Of a stretch of DNA of 64,000 nt, positions 27,224-35,939 are shown in pieces. The stretch lies in NCBI RefSeq assembly GCF_004834005.1, contig NZ_STFF01000002.1, forward strand, positions 62,001 through 126,000, in the 5' to 3' direction. Source of the stretch: Niastella caeni. Its GTDB lineage: Bacteria > Bacteroidota > Bacteroidia > Chitinophagales > Chitinophagaceae. Within the stretch, counting starts at the first letter, position 1; each line of letters begins with the position of its first letter. Made by a program: the position numbers and the translations under genes. Below the pieces are notes generated by a model. That model did no database searches, was not told the DNA's origin, and worked only from the letters and a program-made list of their open reading frames with translations.

Positions 27224-27940
27224 TTAGAAATGTATTACAGTGCCTGAACCGGTAACATGGGTGGTAACGGCTGGTGAACCTTTATAAGAGATAGTGCCGC
27301 TGCCTGTAATGCGGGCATCCAGCGTTGCTGTGGCAAACAATCTTATATTGCCGGATCCTTTTATATTAGCAATTCCATCTTTCGCCATTGCGCCCGATAC
27401 ATCCAGTAATCCGCTTCCTCTGATGTTGAGGTTGGTTGCATTGGCATTACCGCTATTGACATTAATACTTCCTGAACCGTCAATGCTGGCATTAAGTCTG
27501 GAAGTAGTTACGTTGTTAGCCCGAATGCTGCCTGAGCCATTAACCTCTAAATGGAGGTCGGATGGTGTAAAAGGAGCAGGTACCTGCAGGTAGCCATCGC
27601 CGTCTACTGTAAGCGAACGTACATTAGGGCCGCTCACATATATGGAAATACCATCATTACTTTTAATACGGGTATTGGAATGTCGGAAACGAATTTGCAG
27701 GGTGTTGTTGATGATGGGGGTTTCAATTTCATCTAATATATTTTGCTGGGCATGTAATTCAATTTTAGCATCAGGGGCCTCGGTAAAATAAATGTCAGCC
27801 GGTATTTCAACTTCCAGGCCTTCGAAAGAGGCTGTTTGGCGGGTTTCAGTTACTACCGGGCCTTTGCCCACCACTTTTTCGCAGGAGGTAGAAACAACAA
27901 ATAATAAAACAACACAAAGGGCTAAATAGAAATTTTTCAT
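27224..27940 (-). CDS. DUF2807 (head GIN) lipoprotein
   Basis: A 238-residue lipoprotein: signal peptide with lipidated Cys20 (VSTSC), then one DUF2807 'head GIN' domain. The domain is a parallel beta-helix-like array with the family's recurrent (D/G)GSGSI and GSG(N/T)I turns (about 105-238). Early residues FEGLEVEIPADIYFTEAPDAKIEL are also typical. The fold resembles adhesins; function is unknown. It lies 48 bp downstream of the TonB receptor gene on the same strand, so the two are likely co-transcribed. Confidence 0.9.
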   Translation of the reverse strand: MKNFYLALCVVLLFVVSTSCEKVVGKGPVVTETRQTASFEGLEVEIPADIYFTEAPDAKIELHAQQNILDEIETPIINNTLQIRFRHSNTRIKSNDGISIYVSGPNVRSLTVDGDGYLQVPAPFTPSDLHLEVNGSGSIRANNVTTSRLNASIDGSGSINVNSGNANATNLNIRGSGLLDVSGAMAKDGIANIKGSGNIRLFATATLDARITGSGTISYKGSPAVTTHVTGSGTVIHF

Positions 27941-27988
27941 TTTTGACGTATTTGGTTTTGAGAAATGTGTATGCTTAAGGGTAGGGGA

Positions 27989-30322
27989 TTACCATTCAAC
28001 TTTATAGTTCAATACGGGAATAATTCCGTTTTGATAATTGGTGACTGTTGTATTCTTCAACAGGTCGTATCCCTGGTCGGAAATGTTTTTCCGGTTTATT
28101 ACATTCTGTATGTCGAGCGAGAGCGTACTGGTTAATCGGGTACGGTTCCATTTAATGCTGAAGCGGCAATCGGGCCGGAAGTAGGCTGAGTTCTGCAAAC
28201 TGAATGCTTCTTTCTCTTTGTAAATGGTATATCCCTGCTGTTGTGATGCATTCAGGTCGATGGGCGTGGTGCGGTACCCGCCGGCATAAATAATTTTGAA
28301 ATTGATGCCCAATACCCTGCGTTGACCAGCCAGTGGAAATTCTTTGCCGAATACGGTGTTGAACAGATAATTGCCGTTATACCGCGTATTCCTTTCCACG
28401 CCATCTGCTGCGGTATATTTCGATTGATACAATGAACCATTCACCGTGTAATAAAAATAATTGTCGAGGTATTTTTCCAGCGTTAGCTCAATGCCATAAT
28501 TCCTTCCTTTTCCATTATTGGTGAGTGGGTCGGTTATAAATTCGTTTTGAATATTCAGGGTTGAAAATGTTTTGTTGCTGGCAACTGTTACCGGTACATC
28601 GAATAATTGCTGATAATATATTTCGGCTTTTGCCCGCAACTTTCGTCCTACCAGGCGACTGTACGATAGAACAAGATGATGCGCTTTGGTAAGGTCGAGG
28701 TATTTATTGGGAAGGCCGCTATTAACATCTTTTGCAAAGTATACGCCCAATGCCTGTAGCTGGCTATGTAAACCATAGCCAAACGCCAGCGAACTTTTTG
28801 TATCCGGGTCCCATTTTACAGATGCTCTTGGTTCAGCTGAGCCGGAATTATTGTACAACAAGGCCAGGTAATGCATGCCCATGTTAAACGTGAGATTGTT
28901 AAAGGGTTTGTATTGCCATTGTATAAAGGCCTGTACGGTTTGCGTATTTCCGGTTGTATTGATGGTTTCAAGCAAAGGCGCATTGGGATTTTCCTTCGAC
29001 AGCTTATAATATTTAAAGAAGATGAAATTCACATAGGCGCCTGCGCGCACTGCGTTGCTGGCATCTACTTTATGATTGAGCGTGGAAGAAACCAGGATCT
29101 TTTTGGTTATGTAATTATCCTTGTATGAATCTGTTACTACTTTGTTGGTCTCTACAAACTGTTCATTAAAAGAATTGGACGTATAAGAAAAGGCAAGTGC
29201 TGATTTCAGCGTAGTTTGATTGTCGATGGGAATTGTATGCGTGATGCCGGTAGCGCCAGTATTCGCAACAAATTTACCGGCGTACCGGTCATCCTGCATT
29301 TCCCATTTAGAACTATCGGTTTCCACGCGTTGGTTTTGTGAACTAAGTCCGCCAAAACCGAACACGGTGAAAATTCCTTTTTTAGTGGGGATATAGATGT
29401 TGTAAGAAAGGTCTTGGAAATTGGTAATGCCTTCTCCCAGCTCTAATCCCATATTGTTTAGTAGCGATAAAGTAGAATAGCGATAGTTGACCAGCCACGA
29501 GCCTTTATGCGATGCAGATAGCGGTCCTTCTGCAGCCGCGTTCAAACCCAATAATCCTGCCTGCAGCGCATACTCCCTTTTTTCATTATTGCCTTTTCTG
29601 AGCTTCAGATCAAATACCCCGCTCAATGCATTGCCATATTCAGAAGCAAAGGCGCCGGTTATGAAATCACTGTTGGCTAATAACTGCGAACTTAAAATGG
29701 AAATACCGCCCCCGCTGCTGCCTGCTTCGCTAAAGTGATTGGGGTTAGGAATATCAATGCCTTCCATGCGCCATAACAAACCGGTAGGCGCATTACCTCT
29801 GATCACGATATCATTGCCACCATCATCGGCGCTGGCCACGCCGGCAAAGCCGGTTACCATCCGCAAAGGGTCATTTACCGCCGCCGCATATTTTTGTGTT
29901 TCTTCTACGGTGAATGCCCGGGCGCTTACAACACTCATGTCATTGAGTGGTCTGTTCTTTTTACTTCCAGCAGTCACTACTACGGCCTTTTCGGTTTTTA
30001 CTTTTGTTTCCATGGCAATGGTCAGTACCACTTCCTTGCCGGTGTTCACGATTATATTGCTGACAAGCGCATCTGAATAATTGATATGAGAGATCAACAG
30101 GGTGTGGGTGCCTGCTGTCACATTCGGTATTCTGAAATTACCCGTGGAATCGGCGATCACTTTTTTATCAGTGCCGGTAATTACAACAGTTGCGCCAGCT
30201 ATCGGGGTTTGAAGTAACTGGTCGATTACCGTACCTCTGATATTTTGTGTTAGTTGTGCAATAGCTGATATGCCGTACAGCATACCTGCCATAAGCAAGG
30301 TGATCGCTTTGTTGGTGTTCAT
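27989..30322 (-). CDS. TonB-dependent receptor with carboxypeptidase-regulatory-like domain
   Basis: A 777-residue outer-membrane receptor. Signal peptide 1-22 (SAIAQ). A carboxypeptidase-regulatory-like domain (about 28-108) precedes the plug (about 118-235: NDPLRMVTGFAGVASADDGGNDIVIRG and the MEGIDIPNPNHF region). The remainder is the barrel, ending in an aromatic-rich strand NYKVEW. There is no STN domain, and the SusC signature is absent, so this is not a SusC-type transporter and no SusD partner is present. The substrate is unknown. Confidence 0.92.
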   Translation of the reverse strand: MNTNKAITLLMAGMLYGISAIAQLTQNIRGTVIDQLLQTPIAGATVVITGTDKKVIADSTGNFRIPNVTAGTHTLLISHINYSDALVSNIIVNTGKEVVLTIAMETKVKTEKAVVVTAGSKKNRPLNDMSVVSARAFTVEETQKYAAAVNDPLRMVTGFAGVASADDGGNDIVIRGNAPTGLLWRMEGIDIPNPNHFSEAGSSGGGISILSSQLLANSDFITGAFASEYGNALSGVFDLKLRKGNNEKREYALQAGLLGLNAAAEGPLSASHKGSWLVNYRYSTLSLLNNMGLELGEGITNFQDLSYNIYIPTKKGIFTVFGFGGLSSQNQRVETDSSKWEMQDDRYAGKFVANTGATGITHTIPIDNQTTLKSALAFSYTSNSFNEQFVETNKVVTDSYKDNYITKKILVSSTLNHKVDASNAVRAGAYVNFIFFKYYKLSKENPNAPLLETINTTGNTQTVQAFIQWQYKPFNNLTFNMGMHYLALLYNNSGSAEPRASVKWDPDTKSSLAFGYGLHSQLQALGVYFAKDVNSGLPNKYLDLTKAHHLVLSYSRLVGRKLRAKAEIYYQQLFDVPVTVASNKTFSTLNIQNEFITDPLTNNGKGRNYGIELTLEKYLDNYFYYTVNGSLYQSKYTAADGVERNTRYNGNYLFNTVFGKEFPLAGQRRVLGINFKIIYAGGYRTTPIDLNASQQQGYTIYKEKEAFSLQNSAYFRPDCRFSIKWNRTRLTSTLSLDIQNVINRKNISDQGYDLLKNTTVTNYQNGIIPVLNYKVEW

Positions 30323-30407
30323 GGGTTGTTCGTTTGGAGTGTGACAATTAAGTTAGTGTATACCCCTATGTCGATGGAAAATTTGTAATAAGTAATAGGC
30401 TAAGTGG

Positions 30408-30537
30408 GCTGCAAGCTACAAGCCGTAAGCTGAAAGCAAATACAGTTTGCCTTAATCGTTTGGCCTTAAGCTTTCTGCTTTAAGCCTTCAGCCTTGTTTT
30501 CACTTCTTCATTCAATATGCTACATTCGATATTCAAT
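30408..30537. repeat. Paired heptamer arrays of two unit types
   Basis: Left array GCTGCAA GCTACAA GCCGTAA GCTGAAA GCAAATA (30408-30442) is followed by its reverse-complement type GGCCTTA AGCTTTC TGCTTTA AGCCTTC (30462-30489), which can fold back on it. A second array ATTCAAT ATGCTAC ATTCGAT ATTCAAT (30510-30537) ends next to the stop codon of the minus-strand surface-repeat gene (30539). Confidence 0.88.
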
Positions 30538-30538
30538 A

Positions 30539-31663
30539 TTATAAGAGACTTATTCCCGCCGTCCATCCAATCCAGCCGGTAAAGTTGTCGTTCCAGAGCT
30601 TAAAGTTGTTATAGTTATCGTTGGGGACCAGGAATTTATATCCCTTCACCGCATCGGTTTGATCGGTATAATACGCAGCAAAGGAAGGTCCGGCAAAGAG
30701 GGCTATGCCCGGCGCCAGTTTAACGGTTGCCAGTACCTGGAATTTGTTTAACAGATTCGTATAGTCCCAGTCGCCGAGATACAGGTATTGTGAAGTGATC
30801 TCGGGGTTAATGGTAAACCGCTTTCCGACTTTTATTTCATGACCGATGCCGTATCCATAAGAAAAGCTTTTTTCATCGCCGCCGGCGTTGACGCCCACTA
30901 ATAAAATGTTGTACAATTTTGCATTGCCCGATTTAAGGGCGAGATTGGTATTCAATACTTCATTGGAGCTAAGGGTTATTTTGTGGTAGCCTTTCTTCAC
31001 AATATTTATTAATCCTATACTGTAGCCATTAGATGTATCGGCAATATTGATCAGCCCGAGTTGTAAACCTTTTAAGTGTTTAGTATAATTCAGGATGCCT
31101 GATAACTGCATGCCTTTTATGCTGCTATTATTGATGTTAGCAATGCCTGCCAGTTGCATGCCTGTTACCGATTGGCGGGTATAATTGCAGATGCCTGCCA
31201 GTTGTGCTCCGGTAATGCTTCCGGAAACCTGGTTGTATAATCCGGCTGCCTGTAGCCCACGGCTATTTTTCTTTACGTAGTTGATTTTGCCACTCAATTG
31301 AATACCGGTCAGATTATTCTTCGCACTATTGAACAAGCTTGCCATTTGTAAACCATTCACATCACCGCCGGTAATATTAAAATAACCTGCTGCCTGAACA
31401 CCCTGCATATTCATTTTGTTGATGTTGAACAGAGTACCGAGCTCAACGCCATTTACGCCACCGGTGGCACCGCCTAGTACATTCAACGAAAGATTGCTTA
31501 TAGTGTGCTTGTCGTTTTTTCCTTGCGAGCTTAAACCTGGTACAAATGCAATGCGTACAGGGGCATGTATATTTTTTTGTTGACTGGTCGTTGATTGTGC
31601 ATAGGTACTATTTTTCCATCCTGAACACGCTACAAGGCACACTGCAATTTTCCAATTTATCAT
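30539..31663 (-). CDS. Surface protein with GxQxAGxxN repeats (LA_2272-like)
   Basis: The ATG at 31663 gives a 374-residue exported protein (signal peptide ending NSTYAQ). Its central part is about nine repeats of about 21 residues with G(V/L/M)Q(A/L/M)(A/S)G..N spacing, from the NVLGGATGGVNGVELG segment to LKGLQLGLINI. The C-terminal 150 residues alternate aromatic beta-strands (INPEITSQYLYLGDWDY, LFAGPSFAAYY), like an outer-membrane barrel. The repeat type is known in Leptospira as LA_2272 surface repeats; function is unknown. It is a paralogue of the next upstream gene but lacks the STN domain. The two genes are 73 bp apart. Confidence 0.8.
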   Translation of the reverse strand: MINWKIAVCLVACSGWKNSTYAQSTTSQQKNIHAPVRIAFVPGLSSQGKNDKHTISNLSLNVLGGATGGVNGVELGTLFNINKMNMQGVQAAGYFNITGGDVNGLQMASLFNSAKNNLTGIQLSGKINYVKKNSRGLQAAGLYNQVSGSITGAQLAGICNYTRQSVTGMQLAGIANINNSSIKGMQLSGILNYTKHLKGLQLGLINIADTSNGYSIGLINIVKKGYHKITLSSNEVLNTNLALKSGNAKLYNILLVGVNAGGDEKSFSYGYGIGHEIKVGKRFTINPEITSQYLYLGDWDYTNLLNKFQVLATVKLAPGIALFAGPSFAAYYTDQTDAVKGYKFLVPNDNYNNFKLWNDNFTGWIGWTAGISLL

Positions 31664-31736
31664 AGAAATATCTTTGCAGTATGACAACCAACTATGTTTA
31701 TCCCCCTATGTTCAATTGGAAAAATAATAAGGTAGT

Positions 31737-33695
31737 TTAGAAAAAGCTTATGCCGGCATTCCAGCCAAACCAGCCCTTTACATCTTTTTCCCATAGGTCG
31801 AAAGTGTGATAGGATGCTGGAAGTGGTAATTGAAATCCGGTTGACTTTTCTACTTGTTCAGAATAGTATACGCTAAAAGATGGGCCAGCAAACAACGATA
31901 CATATTTACCTAATTTAAGGTTGAATTGTAGGTGAAATTTACTCATTACATTAACATCGTCATAATTATCACCAAAGGACAGGAATTGCGAGGTGAACTC
32001 AGGGTTTATACTAAATCTTTTTCCGACGGAAAATTCATGCCCCAATCCATAACCAAGTGAAATGATTCTGGATGTATCATCACTTTCCCATCCACGGCCG
32101 GTTCTTCCATAACCTGCCAGTAAAATGCTGTACAGTTTGCTGTTGCCTGTTTTAAAGGCAGCATTGAACTTTAATGCCTCATTGGTTGATAATACAATTT
32201 TGTGGTATCCCTTGAAAACAATGTTGATCAATCCGATGCTGTAACCGGCAGAAGTATCAGATACATTTATCAACCCGATCTGTACGCCGCGCAATTTTTT
32301 AGCGTAATTGAATATGCTTCCTATCTGCACACCGCTCATTTCCCGGTTAGCGAAATTGATAACGCCGGCAAGCTGCACGCCTGACACTTTTTTATGCGCA
32401 AAGTTCACTATGCTGGCGGCTTGCATACCAAATACGCTATCGTAGCAAACATTATGAATGTTGCTCAACTGCAAACCGATGAGCTTCCCTTTTATAAAGT
32501 TGGAAAAATTACTGGCCTGTATACCGGTCAATGAACCAGATACGTGATTATGAATACTGCTTAACTGCACGCCCGTCACATTGCCTTTTACAAAATTCGA
32601 AAAGCCTGATGCCTGCAAGCCTTCTACATTTCCCAGTACGTTATTGTGAAAACCCGACAGTTGAACGCCTGTAACAGAACCGCCGGTAATATTCAACGCC
32701 CCGGCCGCCTGCAGGTAACGCACATCTTTTTTATTGATATTAAAGGCGCCGCCTAATTCAATGCCATTTACGCCTGCAGTGTAACCACCTACCATGTTAA
32801 CGGAGAAGTTGTTCACTACCTGCGCACTTAATTTGCCATGCGTACTTAACCCGGGTGTTAATGATACCTGAAAGGTTCGGTCGGCAAAGAATTTTTTCAG
32901 GTTGATACTTTGTATATTTTGTTTGGCTGATAACAGGCGTTTTCCCCAGCGCGTTTTTTCTACCCGGTTAACTTCTTCTTTAGCCAGCGACATGGTTGCC
33001 AATATATCGGTGGGTGGTTTTACAACAATGGTATCAGGCAGTTCATTTTCAATAGGACTTATGGTTACCACCGGTTCACTGGGTACTACCGGGGTCATTA
33101 CAATAGTTACCTGCTGATCATATTTTGGTTGTATAACAACGGTGGTGTCTTCAAACATTTCCCGGCTAATGGTAAGCGAAGCTGTACTATACCGGCTTTT
33201 TAATTTTATTTTGAAATAGCCTTTATCATCCGACATGGTTGACACCAGTCGTTCTTTTTCGTAAACGGTCACGTCGCCCACTTTTTCACCGGTTTCACCA
33301 TTCAATATAAAACCCGTAACCGTATATAATTTTTCGGGAGTGGGTGTTTGACTGGTAACCAGGGTAGGGGTAGTTATGGGTGCTTTGCGTAATATGATGT
33401 AATTGTTGCTTTGTTGCCATTTGTATTTGTTACCGCAAAGTTGATCCAATATCTGTTTTACAGATCTGTTGGCCACTGAAAACGAAATAAGGCTATCGCG
33501 TGCTATAATACTACTGTTATAGGAAAAGTAAAAGTTCCCTTTGCTGCTGATCAGTTTCAATACCTCAGACAAACGTTGATTGCTTACTTCAATAGAGATC
33601 TTTCTATCAAGCAGGTTTTGTGCATTTACGTGCGTAGTGATGGTGAGACAAAATAATCCAATAAGCGTAGACAGAGCTCCACGAAGTTTTGTCAT
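31737..33695 (-). CDS. STN-domain protein fused to LA_2272-like surface repeats
   Basis: The ATG at 33695 gives a signal peptide (TKLRGALSTLIGLFCLTITTHVNAQ region, about 26 residues) and a mature protein of about 627. Domains: STN (about residues 33-106, ISIEVSNQRLSEVLKLIS...), a carboxypeptidase-regulatory-like sandwich (about 125-192), a linker rich in Pro/Val, then about ten repeats of 21 residues with GVQ(L/A)(S/A)(G/S)..N (about 300-480), and a C-terminal barrel-like region. STN domains normally sit on TonB-dependent receptors and contact FecR; here there is no TonB plug. The gene lies directly behind fecR (gap of 22 bp from this start). Role: probably a surface sensor or target of the sigma/FecR pair. 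Confidence 0.85.
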   Translation of the reverse strand: MTKLRGALSTLIGLFCLTITTHVNAQNLLDRKISIEVSNQRLSEVLKLISSKGNFYFSYNSSIIARDSLISFSVANRSVKQILDQLCGNKYKWQQSNNYIILRKAPITTPTLVTSQTPTPEKLYTVTGFILNGETGEKVGDVTVYEKERLVSTMSDDKGYFKIKLKSRYSTASLTISREMFEDTTVVIQPKYDQQVTIVMTPVVPSEPVVTISPIENELPDTIVVKPPTDILATMSLAKEEVNRVEKTRWGKRLLSAKQNIQSINLKKFFADRTFQVSLTPGLSTHGKLSAQVVNNFSVNMVGGYTAGVNGIELGGAFNINKKDVRYLQAAGALNITGGSVTGVQLSGFHNNVLGNVEGLQASGFSNFVKGNVTGVQLSSIHNHVSGSLTGIQASNFSNFIKGKLIGLQLSNIHNVCYDSVFGMQAASIVNFAHKKVSGVQLAGVINFANREMSGVQIGSIFNYAKKLRGVQIGLINVSDTSAGYSIGLINIVFKGYHKIVLSTNEALKFNAAFKTGNSKLYSILLAGYGRTGRGWESDDTSRIISLGYGLGHEFSVGKRFSINPEFTSQFLSFGDNYDDVNVMSKFHLQFNLKLGKYVSLFAGPSFSVYYSEQVEKSTGFQLPLPASYHTFDLWEKDVKGWFGWNAGISFF

Positions 33696-33717
33696 GGTTA
33701 TTAATTCTGCGTGCAAG

Positions 33718-34710
33718 TTAGCGTAGAATAATTTGTCCTTCTTTTTTGATTACAGAGATATTGAAAGTTGACTTAATAATATTGAGAATATTGTCAAGCG
33801 GTTCATTATCGAAAATAGTGGTAAGCTGCTGGTTGCGCAATGCTGCGTTTTCGAAAACGATGTGCACGTCGTACGCCTCATTTAATTTCTCCGCCAACTT
33901 CCATAATGGTGTTTCGTCGCATACGAATTTTTTACTGCGATAGTAATTGTATAAGAGATCGGTATTGGCTTGTTTTTGCAGTATGGTTTCATTTAACCCG
34001 GTAAACGCTTTTTGTCCGGCTTTCAACACAACGGTTTGCTTTTCTGTAGCTACTTCAACAATGCCTGTTTCTACGATTATTTCAGTGGTATCGCCGCGAC
34101 TTCTCACATTGAAAGAAGTGCCTACGACTGTAATGGTCACATTGTTGGTATGCACTTCAAATGGTTTCTTTTTATCGGGTTTCACTTTAAAGAATGCTTC
34201 ACCATTTAACTGCAATACTCTTTTATCGTTGGTAAACTGTTCGGGATAAGATACCTGTGAGTGTTTGTTCAATGTTACGATAGAACCATCGGGCAGTGAG
34301 TCGGACTTAACGGTGTTTGTTGCCTGGATGGTAGCCATGGCAACCACTGTTCCGGGATTGTTGTTGAACAGAAAATAAGTGACCACGGCAATGCCTATGA
34401 TGAGGCCCGCTATTACGGCTGCCCGCATGAGGGGGCTGTTCATTGACCATATAATGGTGCTCCTGGTTTTGGTAAATGATCCTTCCTGTACCCGGTTTTG
34501 AAATCGTTCCCAGGCAGCCTGTTCGTTTACCTGAGCTGTGCTGGCCAACTGAATGCTCTCTTCCCAGATCAGTTTAAAATGTTCGAAGTAATGTTTGTTC
34601 GCCTCATCGTTAGCCAGCCACCGTTCCACCTGAAGCATTTCTGCTTCCGTAGCCTCACCGGTAAGGTGTTTTACCAGCAGATCGTCCATATGTTGAGTAT
34701 AGCTTTTCAA
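33718..34710 (-). CDS. FecR-family anti-sigma factor
   Basis: A 330-residue inner-membrane anti-sigma regulator. The cytoplasmic part spans residues 1-93, one membrane helix about 95-115, the periplasmic FecR domain about 130-235 (SDSLPDGSIVTLNKHSQVSYP and GEAFFKVKPDKKKPFEVHT) and the DUF4974 domain about 255-330 (KFVCDETPLWKLAEKLNEAYDV). It lies between the ECF sigma gene and the STN/surface-repeat gene, giving a sigma-FecR-STN operon on the minus strand. Confidence 0.92.
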   Translation of the reverse strand: MKSYTQHMDDLLVKHLTGEATEAEMLQVERWLANDEANKHYFEHFKLIWEESIQLASTAQVNEQAAWERFQNRVQEGSFTKTRSTIIWSMNSPLMRAAVIAGLIIGIAVVTYFLFNNNPGTVVAMATIQATNTVKSDSLPDGSIVTLNKHSQVSYPEQFTNDKRVLQLNGEAFFKVKPDKKKPFEVHTNNVTITVVGTSFNVRSRGDTTEIIVETGIVEVATEKQTVVLKAGQKAFTGLNETILQKQANTDLLYNYYRSKKFVCDETPLWKLAEKLNEAYDVHIVFENAALRNQQLTTIFDNEPLDNILNIIKSTFNISVIKKEGQIILR

Positions 34711-34726
34711 TAAGGGTAAATTTTAA

Positions 34727-34880
34727 AAATTCCAAAAGGCAAATTCAAGGATCCAAAGAAAAAATTCCAAAACTCAATCCTCCCCGCCACCGCAGGGAAC
34801 CAATAAAACTCCAAAAAACAAATTTCAATGATCAGGTAAATGCAAATAACCGGGTCTGAATTTGGGATTTGATATTTATT
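34727..34880. repeat. Heptamer array between sigma and fecR genes
   Basis: Seven perfect-phase 7-bp units AAATTCC AAAAGGC AAATTCA AGGATCC AAAGAAA AAATTCC AAAACTC (34727-34775). About 80 bp further on, a reverse-complement-like segment (GAATTTGGGATTTGAT) lies before the end of the sigma gene. The element splits an otherwise compact operon and could form a hairpin in its mRNA. Confidence 0.85.
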
Positions 34881-34894
34881 ATGTGTGATTTTTG

Positions 34895-35518
34895 TCATAT
34901 GTATAATAGTGCTAACATAAAAATGGGTAAATAATCAATCAGCTTTATGCGTAATTGTTTTAATGCTTTGCCCATCTGGTTCTCAACTGTTTTTACCGAT
35001 ATACCTAACTGATCGGCGATTTCCTGGTATTTCAATCCCTCAAAGCGGCTTAACTGAAAAATGGTACGGCATTGCTGTGGCAGGGCATTCATCGCATCGC
35101 GCAATTTTTCTTCCAGTTCTTTCACCAGAATTTTCCTCGATGCACCCTGATCGATATGGTTTTTTGACTGATGCATAACATGAACCTGGTACCGGGCTTT
35201 TATTTTCTGGTGTTTCAGATAGTTCAGGCTTTCATGGTAGACTGCCTTATATAGATAAGCTTTGAGCGATGTTTGAATAGTATCGGGTACTTTCTTCTCC
35301 CATATTTTGTAAAAGACATGCTGAACTGTTTCTTCGGCAATAGCTTCATTCTTCAAAATAGAGAAAGCATAGGCATACAGGCTTTTAAAGTGTTCTTTAA
35401 AAAGCTGTTCAAATTCCTTTTCGCTGTTGGTCGCCAGCGGTTTAATGGTAGTAATTGTATTGGGGATAGTCACTTTAATACGTTGATAATCCGCCTCAAA
35501 TATAAATGCTTCCAACAA
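34895..35518 (-). CDS. ECF RNA polymerase sigma factor
   Basis: An ECF sigma-70 factor of up to 207 residues. Region 2 lies at about 36-100 (FEQLFKEHFKSLYAYAFSILKNEAIAEETVQHVFYKIWEKK) and region 4 at about 140-192 (LPQQCRTIFQLSRFEGLKYQEIADQLGISVKTVENQMGKALKQL). There is no ATG: the start is TTG at 35518 or, more probably, GTG at 35476, which trims a poorly conserved N-terminus. It heads the minus-strand operon sigma-fecR-STN/repeat protein-repeat protein and should control it through the FecR partner. Confidence 0.9.
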   Translation of the reverse strand: MLEAFIFEADYQRIKVTIPNTITTIKPLATNSEKEFEQLFKEHFKSLYAYAFSILKNEAIAEETVQHVFYKIWEKKVPDTIQTSLKAYLYKAVYHESLNYLKHQKIKARYQVHVMHQSKNHIDQGASRKILVKELEEKLRDAMNALPQQCRTIFQLSRFEGLKYQEIADQLGISVKTVENQMGKALKQLRIKLIDYLPIFMLALLYI

Positions 35519-35939
35519 GTTTTATAAAAAGAGACAACTGAAAGTTATGATACCCCTACGAATCTTTAAATTTTTGTTATTCCTACAGTTAAAATCATAT
35601 GTGCGAAAGATTGCATGTGTTAATCACGACCGTATTTTTTCATTGAATATTGTGGAAAAAACAAGCGCCCAATGCTTGTTTTAACCTTTTTTTGGTATTA
35701 TTATTGAGCCTTGATTCAGTTGCTGATTACGTGACTACAACTGCTTTCTAAAAAACTGTTCCGAATTTTAATGTCAACGATGCACAATAAGGAATGTATT
35801 ATACCAGTTTTTTATAAGTAGTTATGCAAGTAACCAGCCTTGCCATACCCCCCACACCGTAGTACAACATATTAATCCAACCGTCCCTCTGAAACCATCT
35901 CGTTTCTGAAAGCTAAACGTGTACCTAAAACTTTCTAAT
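35519..35939. other. Divergent AT-rich intergenic region
   Basis: A 421-bp spacer between the sigma operon and the coiled-coil gene. It should hold both promoters. No strong hairpin, heptamer array or small gene is seen. Confidence 0.4.

Noticed and set aside
34707..34898. A 63-codon frame between sigma and fecR genes
   Set aside because: Its sequence is the translation of the heptamer array (repeating IPN/FGIFK-like words), not an independent protein.
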